From Closterium sp. Naga37s-1 (Eukaryota > Streptophyta > Zygnematophyceae > Desmidiales > Closteriaceae), in NCBI GenBank assembly GCA_947471745.1, contig CANJKZ010000826.1:1178001-1242000 (forward strand): a DNA stretch of 64,000 bases, given 5' to 3'. The notes under the pieces are model-generated. The model worked only from the letters and a program-made list of their open reading frames with translations, did not search any database and was not told the DNA's origin. Positions 9,060 through 17,035 of this stretch are shown one piece after another (within the stretch, counting starts at the first letter, position 1; every line of letters starts with the position of its first letter). The translations under genes and the position numbers were made by a program.

Positions 9060-9830
9060 GGAGCAGGCAGGGGGGAGGCGGGCTGTAACTGTGACCGCGA
9101 CTGGACAGACTGTGGACACTCTAAGGGAGGAGCAGGACCAGTAGAGGGCGTGAGACCAAGAACCTGCTCAAGGAGCGGAACGAAGTACGGCCGCGGCCGC
9201 GCAGCGCCTCCAGAACCAGCAGGGACAGCACCAGTACCCCCAGCGGCAGCACCAGCGCCAGCAGCACCTCCAGCTCCAACAGCGCCAACTCCAGCACCCT
9301 AAGAAGTACCTGCGCCAGTAGCACCTCCAGCGCCAACACCCCCAGCTGCTCCAGCTCCAGCAGCTCCAGCTCCAGCAGGACCGTCAGCTCCAGTACCGCC
9401 AGCAGCACCAACTCCAGTAGCCCCAGCAGCACCCCCAGTCCCAGCAGCTCCAGTACCGCCAGTACGAGCACCTCCAGGACCAGCAGCAACAGTAGCACCT
9501 CCAGCTCCAGCAGCACGGCTCCAGCGCCGGGAAAACCACTCGCGCAGCTCCTGCGGAGAGGGTGGCTCCCGCCTCGACGAAGCACCGCCAGAGGCCACAC
9601 GAGCAGACCCAGCACCCCCAGGCTCCGCACCCCCAGGCTCCGCACCCCCAGGCTCAGCACCCCCAGGCTCTGCACCCCCAGGCTCAGCACCCCCAGGCTC
9701 CGCACCCCCAGGCTCAGCACCCCTAGACTCAGCACCCCCAGGCTCCGCACCCCTAGGCTCAGCACCCCTAGACCCGGCACCCGCAGGCTCATCACCCCTA
9801 GCAGCACCAAAGTCAACAGCTACCTTGACA
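9060..9830 (-). repeat. Element B repetitive linker
   Basis: Between integrase and RT lies a low-complexity linker. It includes an array of 15-bp units (about 9600-9800, encoding PGGAE-type repeats on the minus strand) and a triplet-rich part (about 9220-9520, encoding Gly-Ala repeats). The alternative frames give artificial Leu-Val-rich translations. Confidence 0.7.
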
Positions 9831-11134
9831 TGCTCGACTGCGTCTACCTGGGACACACCTGACGGGGCAGGACCCTGAGGGGTTAGAGGGTCTACCGGGG
9901 GAGGACCTGGTGCAAGGAAGAGCGGCGGCGGGGGGAGGGGCGCAGTGCGGTAGGGGAAGAGACGGTAGTAAGGCACCGACTCGTCAAAGGTGACGTCCTG
10001 GGAGGACAGAACACGGCGCGAGGTGGGGTGGTAAAACTGCCAACCAGGCGCGTCAGGGGGGAAGCCAAGGAAGACGCAGGGAACAGCACGGGGGGACAGC
10101 TTGTCCGCAGACAAGTCGCGGACAAACGCCCGAGATCCCCAGACACGAAACGCAGACGCATCGCCAACCTTCCCCGTCCACCGCAAGGTGGGGGAGGTCT
10201 CTGGCAAGGAGACCCGGGGCTGAAGGTTGAGCTGATGCGCTGCGTACTGAACCGCAAACGGCCACAGAAAATGGGGAGCAGCCGCATGGATCATGGACGT
10301 ACGAGCGACGTCCATGACCATGCCAATGCGGCGCTCAGCAATCCCATTTTGCTGTGGAGAGGCCGGAAGCGTGAAAGTCTGGCGGATGCCCTGTGCACGA
10401 CAGAAGGCTCCCAGACGGGTAGAGGAAAACTCCCCGCCTCTGTTAGAGTGCAGACGTAGAACAGGAAAGTCCGAGCCGAAACTCTCTCTGAGCTGGAGAC
10501 GAGCCGCGCGGATCCAGTCGATCAACACCTCAGTGACGTCACCCTTGCTGTGCAAGGGGAACACCGTGGTGTAACGCGAGTAGTCGTCAACCACCAACAG
10601 GAAGTAACGCTCGTGACCCTGGCCACGGACGCGGGCGGGGCCCCACACGTCCATGTGAAGAGTCTGCAGGGGAGCCTCTGTCGGAGGAAACTCGGAGGAG
10701 TGAGGGGCGGCGCGCTGCCGCCCCTCGACGCAGGGAACGCAGGTAGGGGCAGGCCCCGGAGGGAGGGGAGGGAGGGACCGGGGGAGACCAGAGACAAGGA
10801 CACGGGAGGCCATGCCTCGGAGACGAGGCAGGGAGGGGTGGCCAAGGCGGTGGTGCCAAAGGAGAGTCTGGTGGGACAGGAGACGACACGAGCAGGGAGC
10901 AGACTCAGGACCAGACCTGGACGCTGCAGCAAACACCTGACTCGACGCAGCTACCTGACCTGACTCAGCAACTGGAGGAGACTCAGTAGTCAGTGTGTAC
11001 AGGCTCGACCCCGGCCGACGGGTAAACGTGGCCAAGTGTCGGCCCGTCCGAGCACACGTACAGTGGGTCACCCGCTGACTCGCAGGAGTGAACTGGTCAA
11101 CCCCCCCATCCTGTAGATCAGCACCACTCACCAA
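9299..11134 (-). CDS. Element B integrase and linker frame
   Basis: This 611-residue minus-strand frame of the fossil starts after protease. It carries the pre-integrase zinc motif (HHRLGHPSLPRLRG with CVPCVEG), then the integrase core with DVWGPARVRGQGHERYFLLVVDDYSRY and ASPQQNGIAERRIGMVMDV, then the DAPGWQFYHPTSRR segment, and ends in the PGGAE and Gly-Ala repeats of the linker. The start is the first methionine of the frame and not a true start, as the copia polyprotein is made as one chain. Its job would be inserting cDNA into the genome. Confidence 0.7.
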   Translation of the reverse strand: MVSGADLQDGGVDQFTPASQRVTHCTCARTGRHLATFTRRPGSSLYTLTTESPPVAESGQVAASSQVFAAASRSGPESAPCSCRLLSHQTLLWHHRLGHPSLPRLRGMASRVLVSGLPRSLPPLPPGPAPTCVPCVEGRQRAAPHSSEFPPTEAPLQTLHMDVWGPARVRGQGHERYFLLVVDDYSRYTTVFPLHSKGDVTEVLIDWIRAARLQLRESFGSDFPVLRLHSNRGGEFSSTRLGAFCRAQGIRQTFTLPASPQQNGIAERRIGMVMDVARTSMIHAAAPHFLWPFAVQYAAHQLNLQPRVSLPETSPTLRWTGKVGDASAFRVWGSRAFVRDLSADKLSPRAVPCVFLGFPPDAPGWQFYHPTSRRVLSSQDVTFDESVPYYRLFPYRTAPLPPPPLFLAPGPPPVDPLTPQGPAPSGVSQVDAVEHVKVAVDFGAARGDEPAGAGSRGAEPRGAEPGGAESRGAEPGGAEPGGAEPGGAEPGGAEPGGAEPGGAEPGGAGSARVASGGASSRREPPSPQELREWFSRRWSRAAGAGGATVAAGPGGARTGGTGAAGTGGAAGATGVGAAGGTGADGPAGAGAAGAGAAGGVGAGGATGAGTS

Positions 11135-11293
11135 GTTTGTAGAGAACGAGGGGAGGTAGAGACCTGACAGGGTGCCAGAGGGGGCTGCCGGACACGGTAA
11201 GACAGTGGAGAAGCGAGCAAGGACAGGACCCCCAGAGGGGTCCGCCAGGGAGACCGCAGCCGGCCGACTAAGCGGCGTAAGTGTGGTGCGGTC

Positions 11294-11515
11294 TCAAAAG
11301 AAGGAGCGGGAAGCACCCGAGTCAAGGGTGAAGGTGTGGAAGGCCTGAGCCGACGTGGTACCTGAGAGAGCAGACTCACCAGCACCTGGGGCAGCAGACG
11401 TACTAGCACCTAGAGCAGCAGCCTCACCAGCACCTAGAGCAGCAGCCTCAATGCCCGGGTCAGGCGGAACACACAGGTAACAGTCACCCTCATCACTATT
11501 AGACACAGCATACAT
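11294..11515 (-). pseudogene. Element B protease region
   Basis: The frame encodes an Ala-Gly-rich lead (GAGEAAALGASTSAAPGAGE), then HTFTLDSGASRSFF, which contains the DSGA motif of retroviral-type aspartic protease. It lies between Gag and integrase as expected for copia. It is part of a broken fossil. Confidence 0.65.
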
Positions 11516-11578
11516 GGCAGCAAGAATAGCATCATAGTCAAGATCAAAGATAGCAACCCCCGCCCTAGACAGCTCTCC

Positions 11579-12829
11579 CTAGCGAGGGATCTCGGTGGCG
11601 TCAGGGAACTGGTGACGCCAAGCGTCCGTCAGGCGGCCGAAGCAGCGCTGGGTGGAGTGCGAGCCCCCGCACTGCTCACCAGTGCGGTCGCCGGTACGGA
11701 GGACGTAGGTACAGGGACCAGTACCCCCACCTCGCTGACGCCCAGCGTACCACTCACGAAGCTGCTGGGGGGACAGGGTCTCACGAGTGCGCTGCTGCAG
11801 CTGGCGTGGACCACCACCGGAGCCACTCCTCTGCGTAGAGCCGCGACCAGCTCCACCGCCGCCGCCGCCGCCTCCGCCACCTCCGCCGCCTCCGCTCCCA
11901 CCGCCACCGCCGCCGCCTCCTCCGCCTCCACTGCTGCCACCGACACCTCCACCCCCGCCACCACTCCCACCACCACCCCCACCCCCTCCACTGCCTCGAC
12001 CGCCACCTCCACCGCCCCCGCCAGCCCCTCCAGCGCCCTTGCCCCCCTTGCCCTTGCCGGTGCGGCGTCTCCCGCTAGGGGCAGACGCAGCGCCGACCGA
12101 CTCGAAGCCAACGAGGTCGGCCGCAGCAGCAGAAGCAACAGAGGGCAAGAGGGGGGAGGGGGAACACCCCTCAAAGACGGGGGTACGCGGGTCACCACGA
12201 GAGGCTCCTACAGCGACTATGCTCTTCTCTGCTGCCAGGAGGCACTCCTCGAGGAGGTCAACGGTGAGTGTGGTGGGGCAAACTGAGAGGAAGTGGTCCC
12301 TGACTAAGCGAAGGGAGTCAGGGAGCCGGGTGACTATGTAGTAGAGGGTGATGTACATAGGGGGAGGGTTCTTGGCACAGAACTCAGCAGGAAGCGCAGC
12401 GCGGTAGCGAGTGTCACTAGTGCGAAGGTGCGTAATGAGGTCAGCGACTGTGGGAAAGGCAGCAAGGTCAGGGAACAGGTACGGCAGCATGAGGCGGCTA
12501 AGAGCAGCAGTGGCAGGGGAAGAGTAGCGTGCAACTACAGCGTCGTACAAGGTCTTAGCACTCTTGTACTGACTAAAGTGCGCACGCTCAGCGGTCGGTA
12601 AGTGGCGACGCACAGCAAGACGGGCAGCAGCATCGCGTGTGGCCCACTGTGAGAAAACAGTGCTGTCAGCATCAGCAGGCGGGGGAGGAGAGGCACCAGA
12701 GGTGAGATCGAACAGGGAGAGTCCGTCTGCCCTATCGCACTGTAGGAAGAGCTGGAGGTCATCGACCCAGACCTCAAAGTCAACAGCACGACCCTCAGCA
12801 TCAAAGGTAAGGACACTGGGGGTAGCCAT
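11579..12829 (-). CDS. Element B Gag (poly-glycine copia Gag)
   Basis: This 416-residue frame begins MATPSVLTFDAEGRAVDFEV. Residues 1-215 resemble the copia Gag core (VWVDDLQLFLQCD, KTLYDAVVARYSSPATAALSRL, LITHLRTSDTRYRAALP, LPDSL). Residues 215-265 are a linker with a basic patch. Residues 268-328 are almost pure glycine. Then come PQQLREWYAG and a knuckle with C373, C387, H391 and C396 (C-x13-C-x3-H-x4-C). The start is well supported because J and K Gags begin the same way and the ATG lies right after the leader. Gag would package element RNA in cytoplasmic particles. It belongs to a broken fossil. Confidence 0.75.
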   Translation of the reverse strand: MATPSVLTFDAEGRAVDFEVWVDDLQLFLQCDRADGLSLFDLTSGASPPPPADADSTVFSQWATRDAAARLAVRRHLPTAERAHFSQYKSAKTLYDAVVARYSSPATAALSRLMLPYLFPDLAAFPTVADLITHLRTSDTRYRAALPAEFCAKNPPPMYITLYYIVTRLPDSLRLVRDHFLSVCPTTLTVDLLEECLLAAEKSIVAVGASRGDPRTPVFEGCSPSPLLPSVASAAAADLVGFESVGAASAPSGRRRTGKGKGGKGAGGAGGGGGGGGRGSGGGGGGGGSGGGGGGVGGSSGGGGGGGGGGGSGGGGGGGGGGGGGGAGRGSTQRSGSGGGPRQLQQRTRETLSPQQLREWYAGRQRGGGTGPCTYVLRTGDRTGEQCGGSHSTQRCFGRLTDAWRHQFPDATEIPR

Positions 12830-13247
12830 GACAGCAGTGGTCTAGCAGGGAGTGCTCTCACCAGTCCGGGTGGGTAGGGCTGGGGCGCGCCGGTAGGAAC
12901 ACTAGCAGCTCGACGGCGGCTTGGCGGCAGCGGCTCGGTAGTGGCGGCTCGACGGCGGCCTCGGCGGCTCGGCGGCTCGGTGGCTCGGCGGCTCGGCTGC
13001 TGGGCGGCTCGGCTGCTGGGCGGCTCGGCTGCTAGGCGGTTGAAGGGGCCGTGAAGGGCGGCGACGGGGCCGCTAGAGGCGGCGACGGGGCCGCGAAGGG
13101 CGGCGACGGGGCCGCTAGAGGCGGCGACGGGGCCGCGAAGTGCGGCGACGGGGCCGCTAGAGGCGGCGACGGGGCGCGCCTCGGGCAGGGGCGACTCGCG
13201 CTCCGGTCAGGAAAAAAAATTGATTTCAGTGGTGGGCCCTGAGAAGC
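12830..13247 (-). repeat. Element B GC-rich leader
   Basis: Reading from the LTR, this holds the GGGCCCACC box (complement at 13231-13239), an A/T run, then tandem units of about 21 bp around GGCGGCGACGGGGCCGCTAG (13035-13180) and CTCGGCGG repeats (12950-13035). It ends at the Gag ATG. No coding role is supported. Confidence 0.65.
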
Positions 13248-13263
13248 GTTCCCACTAGGGAAC
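13248..13263 (-). promoter_or_regulatory. Hairpin next to the B primer site
   Basis: GTTCCCACTAGGGAAC is a perfect 6-bp stem with a 4-base loop, lying between the primer site and the GGGCCCACC box. The same hairpin recurs in I, J and K, and other families have a different sequence with the same pairing here. Confidence 0.65.
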
Positions 13264-13265
13264 CT

Positions 13266-13277
13266 GCTCTGATACCA
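13266..13277 (-). promoter_or_regulatory. Primer binding site of element B
   Basis: The minus strand reads TGGTATCAGAGC directly after the LTR, complementary to the 3' end of initiator methionine tRNA. It sets the inner edge of the 5' LTR. Confidence 0.9.
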
Positions 13278-13402
13278 TGTGAAGAAATGAGGAATGAATG
13301 AACTAGCAAGCAGGTGGGTACAAGTAGGAAACCTAGAAATGTTGTACCCTATAGTGTCTACCCCACTACAGCCTAGATAGACCATAGCATATGAGTTTGA
13401 CA
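13278..13402 (-). repeat. Element B 5' LTR
   Basis: This 125-bp LTR on the minus strand begins TGTCAAACTCATATG and ends TTCTTCACA before the primer site. By eye it is close to the LTR of neighbouring C (about nine tenths identical) and to those of I and J. Confidence 0.85.
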
Positions 13403-13800
13403 CTTTACCAAGGCACTTCAGCCTTGTGATCATCAGCCCTTTTGTACGATGCTAGGTCTTGTGCCTACTTGGCCTCACTTGCTCACTTCTTGACCTTGCT
13501 TGTACTGTGATCTATCTATACCTGCACTTGCTTGTTTACCTTTATATATAATCCTGCATGTGAACTGGCCTTGTGGCCTTGAACTTGTGCTCGGAATGTG
13601 TGGTGACGTTGTGATCCACCCTGAGCTTGCTTTGCTTTGCTTGACTGGTCTTGTGACCTCTTGTTCTCCCCCACCTTGCCTATGGGGGTGTGTCAAACTT
13701 ATATGCTATAGTCTATCTAGGCTGTAGTGGGGTAGATACTATAGGGTACAACACTTCTAGGTTTCTTACTTGCACCCACACATTTCCTAGTCAATCATTC
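13403..13800 (+). mobile_element. Copia element C, 3' end only
   Basis: The stretch opens with codons of the RNase H tail (FTKALQPCDHQ) on the plus strand. The conserved copia 3' UTR follows (about 13440-13680), with the hairpin GGCC-TTGT-GGCC at 13567-13578 and CCACCCTGAGCTTGC. A polypurine tract TATGGGGGTG lies at 13681-13690 and a 3' LTR from 13691 to about 13800. The body of C lies elsewhere or is lost. It abuts the 5' LTR of B on the left and fossil N on the right. Confidence 0.75.
13691..13800 (+). repeat. Element C 3' LTR
   Basis: It begins TGTCAAACTTATATGC and follows the copia LTR pattern (GGCTGTAGTGGGGTAG, GGGTACAACAC). About 110 bp are recognisable before the sequence changes to fossil N. 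Confidence 0.7.
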
Positions 13801-14575
13801 CTAGACGCATGTCGTTTCGTGCGTCTTGTTGGCCGGACCAAGTGCTCGGGTTGGTCTGGCGAGGGCGAGATCGGGATTTGCATCGATCTGCCAGGTGCCC
13901 AAAGTTTCTGCAGATTTTGCAGTAGAGGCGCCGCGATCGTCGCTCTTCAGTGTTGTCGGCGTAGAAGGCGAGGCGTTCCCTGTCTCGTCGCGACGTTGGT
14001 CGCTGCTGGTCCATATCCCGTTGTTCGTCGAGGAAGGTGGCGCAAAGGGCGGCCTCCGAGATGACCCCCTGCTGTCGGAGAAGGCCGCCACTCTGGGCCG
14101 AGCCCTTGAAGCATAATGTTCACGAAGATTTCTTCGGAAATGTTGCTTCCCAGCTTCGCGATTTGATCACGGAGGCTCCGACAGCGATTGATGTAGCTGT
14201 TGACCTTCTCCCCAGGAGCCATTTTTGTCCCCATTAGCTGCTGGAGCAGGCGGCTCGAGGACACTGAGTCCTTTGGTTGGTAGACTCCGTTCAGGTGGCG
14301 CCAAGCGTCGAGAGCAGGAGCAGCTGTGGTCTTGTACGATCGAATGCTCAGCTGTTCCGCCGGCGACATGTTGCGCAGTAAGACCCTGTACGCCATCAGG
14401 GACTCATTGTAGTATTTTTCCCTGGCGTCGTCAGTGTCTTCGGTAGGTCCCGAGTAGCTCCCGTCGAAATAGTGAAAAATCTGCGTGTTTTGCAGCAGCA
14501 GCTCCAGCTCGAAGCTCCAGGTATAGAAGTCTCTGCCGTCAAAGCACACAGTTGTCTTAATTTTTGATATGCTAA
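13801..14575 (-). pseudogene. Gag fossil N of another copia lineage
   Basis: The minus strand encodes a UBN2-type copia Gag core: FDGRDFYTWSFELELLL, AYRVLLRNMSPAEQL, AWRHLNGVYQPKDS, SSRLLQQLMGTKMAPGEKVNSYINR and then IFVNIMLQGLGPEW. Further on lies a canonical zinc knuckle CKICRNFGHLADRC (C-x2-C-x4-H-x4-C). Its knuckle and core differ clearly from the poly-glycine Gags around it, so it is a separate copia lineage. No LTR, integrase or RT of this lineage is visible. It looks broken, with a few breaks. A captured host gene derived from Gag is possible but not supported. Confidence 0.65.
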
Positions 14576-15670
14576 AAAACCTTGACCTTAATAGCAGAGT
14601 GAATGTAAATGCTTGAGATGATAAAAACATGCAAATACAACACAATAAATAAGAGCACAGTGGAATATGAAACGACCTAGCTAGCCATGCGAAATTACAG
14701 GGGTACGTTCCCTTATTACAGCGAAATTCAACCGTGCGACTCCAGGTGGTTACGAAACTGTTCGGCAGAATCCTCGCCACTACTGCTGCCTGATGCTGTC
14801 TGCCCGACGGTCCAGATGCTTTCGTAACCGTGCGACCCTCCGTGTCACTTCCGCCTTTTCGACTTCAGCCTTGGTACCGTGTGCTTCGATTGCTGCGGTA
14901 AGGAATGCAGAGTGGTTCGTTCATTTTCCACTATTCGTAACATCCCTTAGCAAAGATTACACTGAAGAGCGTACAGCCCCTCCCCCCTCCCCCCCCCCCC
15001 CCCCCCCCCCCTCTCCCCCCCTCCCTCCCTCCCTCCCAGAAATCCGTTGGTTCGTGATTTCCGATAATCATGCAAGTACCTATGTTTCCTTCCGTGCAGT
15101 CTGTTCGTTCGCAGCAGTCCCGTGTCTGATTGCTGAGTGTTGTATGTCCCTTGCCAGCACGCCATGAAAACTCACACTGCTGTTGCCGGGAAAAATTTCC
15201 GAAACTCATGGTTACACTGGTCCAAAAGTGTAATGAAAAAAATCACACTGTTCAGAAGGGTTTCTGAGATAGCTACACTGCCAATCGTGAGTAGGCAAAA
15301 TCCAAACCTAAGCCCAGCAATGTGGGTGTTTTGATGGTCGTTTCGGCCGCGAACTTCATCACCCCTATGAAAATGCCATGTGGCACCTCTCTGGCCACTT
15401 GCAGCGGAAGATTCACCAGCACGTGGCGACAGCGAAATAGTGGGAGGGGGAAAATCTCGGCAGATTGTAAGTGAAAGTACCGCGAAATTTCATCGAGGGA
15501 GAAATTCTCGCGATATTCTTCCGTATTGCAGCTACTCGTTAACGACTATAATAATGAATCCGAAAGAAAAGCAGGGTGTTATAGAAAATCACCCAAAAAG
15601 GGGGGTATAGTAGAAACGAGGTCGCCCGTAGCACCCATCCCGCACAAGCTACCCGTGGGTGTACAATTAC
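14576..15670. other. Low-repeat stretch, no gene recognised
   Basis: This lower-GC DNA shows no long frame with a known motif and no LTR. It contains the pyrimidine tract described separately. Short frames here have no recognisable domain. It is the best candidate for original host intergenic DNA in the window. Confidence 0.5.
14977..15037. repeat. Cytosine-rich pyrimidine tract
   Basis: This is about 60 bases of almost pure C with scattered T, ending in CCCTCCCTCCCTCCC. It is a simple repeat. Such tracts can form unusual structures and are prone to length errors in assembly. Confidence 0.8.
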
Positions 15671-15701
15671 GGGGGGGTGATTTGTCCAGGAGAATACGGT
15701 A
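15671..15701 (-). mobile_element. Small DNA element terminus, left of a pair
   Basis: Read on the minus strand this begins TACCGTATTCTCCTGGACAA and runs into a C-rich block. It matches the pattern TACCGTA-N(5-8)-CCxGGATA of the other termini at 15711, 16404 and 44424. Its element would extend to the left, but I cannot find the other end. Confidence 0.5.
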
Positions 15702-15710
15702 CTGTCGTAG

Positions 15711-15742
15711 TACCGTAATCACCTGGATAAAAGACCCCCCCC
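15711..15742 (+). mobile_element. Small DNA element terminus, right of a pair
   Basis: It begins TACCGTAATCACCTGGATAA and runs into AAGACCCCCCCC. It faces away from the terminus at 15671-15701 with only 9 bases between them, so the two form a hairpin. The pattern resembles terminal repeats of pogo/mariner-type non-autonomous elements, from general knowledge of that group. Confidence 0.5.
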
Positions 15743-16403
15743 TACAGTGGTAGGCTGCTCAAGAGCGTGCTGAGGGGAGACGTAGCAGGAAAGATGGCTG
15801 TGGCTGGAGGGGCAGGTGGGGAAGGAAGTGCTGGCGAGGCAGGTGAAATCACTCGTAGAAGACGGGAGCTGTGCAGAAAACGCTCCCACCATCATCCCAC
15901 TCCCACCAATCTCTGCCATGCAAGATAGGAAGGAAGCTTGCTGGAGCAGGGTCAAGACAGCCAGGCTACAGGCAAGACATACTGCAGTCAAATGCAGAGT
16001 TCTACCAGGGGGGCGGATTTCAAACAACTTAATGGTGGCAGGCAGTGTGGGTTGTGTGATCAACTTATTTTTATTAGGTAATTGTACAGCAATTTCTAGA
16101 TTCGCATGAATGATTATCCGTAATAGTTGAATTGGGCAAGTGGCCTTGTGACATATATAAAAATTTCCGTTTGGTTTCTTAATGAATTCTACCTAGAACC
16201 TGGTTCATGTAGATGAGGTTGCGTGCAAGGTCGTAAATTATGTCGCTCTAGGTTTACTTTAGCGAGAATGTTCCGAAGTGCTCGCTTCATCTGGTTCGGC
16301 CTAGACGCTTGGACTGAAGCACTTACAAGTCGCCTTCACAAATTTCTCCACAATTCCGAGCCTCGTTTACTGCGAGATCCTCGCCCACATGGCCTCCGCC
16401 TAT
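15743..16403. other. Stretch with no gene recognised
   Basis: I see no domain, LTR or tandem repeat here. One plus-strand frame of 97 codons (15816-16109) has no recognisable motif or supporting context and is not called as a gene. The interior of the small DNA element starting at 15711 may occupy part of this. Confidence 0.45.
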
Positions 16404-16439
16404 TACCGTATTACCCCGGATATAAGCGCACCTGCGCTT

Positions 16440-16581
16440 TGTCAGAATCCCAACCACTAGACCATTGGGATAAAAGGGCTTGTTTCAGTAGCGGGTCAGT
16501 GCGCCCATAACCCCCCAGGCAAACGCGCCTGTAACCCCCCCTAGGATCGATCGGGGATCTCACAGTGTAGCTCTACTGACA
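16440..16581 (-). repeat. TRIM-1 3' LTR
   Basis: It begins TGTCAGAATCCCAACCACTA and ends CTCTACTGACA, with TGTCAG/CTGACA tips. It matches the other copy with about one difference in 142 bases. Confidence 0.85.
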
Positions 16582-16643
16582 CCCCCCCACACTGGGAGGC
16601 CCAGGACTGAGCACAGTGGCAACGGCCAACATGTGCATACACC

Positions 16644-16656
16644 GGGATTCGAACCC
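16644..16656 (-). promoter_or_regulatory. T-arm/B-box-like hairpin in TRIM-1
   Basis: The minus strand reads GGGTTCGAATCCC, matching the B-box (T-arm) consensus of tRNA genes and RNA polymerase III promoters. It lies 6 bases past the primer site. The same sequence is present in TRIM-2 although the two TRIMs differ elsewhere. Confidence 0.6.
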
Positions 16657-16662
16657 GAGACC

Positions 16663-16674
16663 GCTCTGATACCA
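16663..16674 (-). promoter_or_regulatory. TRIM-1 primer binding site
   Basis: The minus strand reads TGGTATCAGAGC immediately after the LTR, complementary to initiator methionine tRNA. Confidence 0.85.
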
Positions 16675-16816
16675 TGTCAGAATCCCAACCACTAGACCAT
16701 TGGCATAAAAGGGCTTGTTTCAGTAGCGGGTCAGTGCGCCCATAACCCCCCAGGCAAACGCGCCTGTAACCCCCCCTAGGATCGATCGGGGATCTCACAG
16801 TGTAGCTCTACTGACA
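16675..16816 (-). repeat. TRIM-1 5' LTR
   Basis: This is the second 142-bp repeat of TRIM-1, next to the primer site and bounded outside by the target repeat CGCTT. Confidence 0.85.
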
Positions 16817-16882
16817 CGCTTATAATCAAACAGTGTTTTTTAGGGGGGTGCGCTTATAACTGAGTCAAATCTATAAGCGCAT

Positions 16883-16909
16883 TGTTAAACTAAGAGGAGA
16901 GGAAAATGG
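16883..16909 (-). repeat. Element E 3' LTR, outer part
   Basis: It starts TGTTAAACTAAGAGG and reaches the target base run AATGG at which D inserted. The LTR continues at 23746. Confidence 0.55.
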
Positions 16910-17035
16910 TGTCAGAATCAAGAAGTGGTCAACTAGGAACACTTGGGAGTACAAGTATGAAACCCTAGAGAAATGTACACCCTAAAGGCTAACCCACTGT
17001 AGCCTACAAAACAGAAACATATACAATGTTTGACA
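16910..17035 (-). repeat. Element D 3' LTR
   Basis: This 126-bp LTR starts TGTCAGAATCAAGAAGTGGT and ends AATGTTTGACA, followed by the C-rich complement of the polypurine tract at 17036. Confidence 0.9.

Larger units (their letters stand above)
7769..13402 (-). mobile_element. Copia element B, broken
   Basis: This is a Ty1/copia fossil on the minus strand. Reading from its 5' end are LTR 13278-13402, primer site 13266-13277, hairpin and leader, Gag (12829-11579), protease (about 11515-11290), integrase and linker (11134 to about 9060), and RT (about 8923-7769). RNase H, 3' UTR and 3' LTR are not visible because it abuts element A at about 7769. It looks broken, with about four breaks. Its RT is very close to those of K and M, which suggests recent spread of this subfamily. 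Confidence 0.8.
16440..16816 (-). mobile_element. TRIM-1, terminal-repeat miniature, looks whole
   Basis: This is a 377-bp miniature with two 142-bp direct repeats (16440-16581 and 16675-16816) differing at about one base. It has a 93-bp interior with a polypurine-type C run just inside one repeat (from 16582) and a primer site (16663-16674) just inside the other, and it is flanked by CGCTT (16435-16439 and 16817-16821). These are the hallmarks of a TRIM, a non-coding LTR element that relies on another element's enzymes. The interior also carries a tRNA T-arm-like hairpin. The near-identical repeats point to a recent insertion. It looks structurally whole. Confidence 0.85.
16404..16882 (+). 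mobile_element. Palindrome-rich small DNA element, hosting TRIM-1
   Basis: The element starts TACCGTATTACCCCGGATAT (16404) and continues with AAGCGCACC. Outside TRIM-1 it contains four TGCGCTTAT motifs in alternating orientation: ATAAGCGCA-CC-TGCGCTTAT across the TRIM-1 insertion site, and TGCGCTTATA (16848-16857) against TATAAGCGCA near 16872-16881. A T-run and a G-run lie at about 16833-16847. Its right end is not seen, because the LTR of element E begins at 16883. It looks like a non-autonomous DNA transposon (MITE) of pogo/mariner style. Confidence 0.5.

Noticed and set aside
9121-9816. 231-codon Leu/Val-rich minus-strand frame
   Set aside because: It reads the linker repeats of B in a non-coding frame, and has no domain or independent start.
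11787-12341. Poly-proline plus-strand frame resembling a cell-wall extensin
   Set aside because: It is antisense to the poly-glycine tract of Gag in B. The same artefact occurs opposite the Gags of D, J and K.
15816-16109. 97-codon plus-strand frame in the low-repeat stretch
   Set aside because: No domain, no clear start context and no supporting neighbour. A chance frame is likely.
16640-16680. Possible tRNA gene
   Set aside because: Only a T-arm-like part is present, and no acceptor, D-arm or anticodon arm can be folded. It lies inside TRIM-1.
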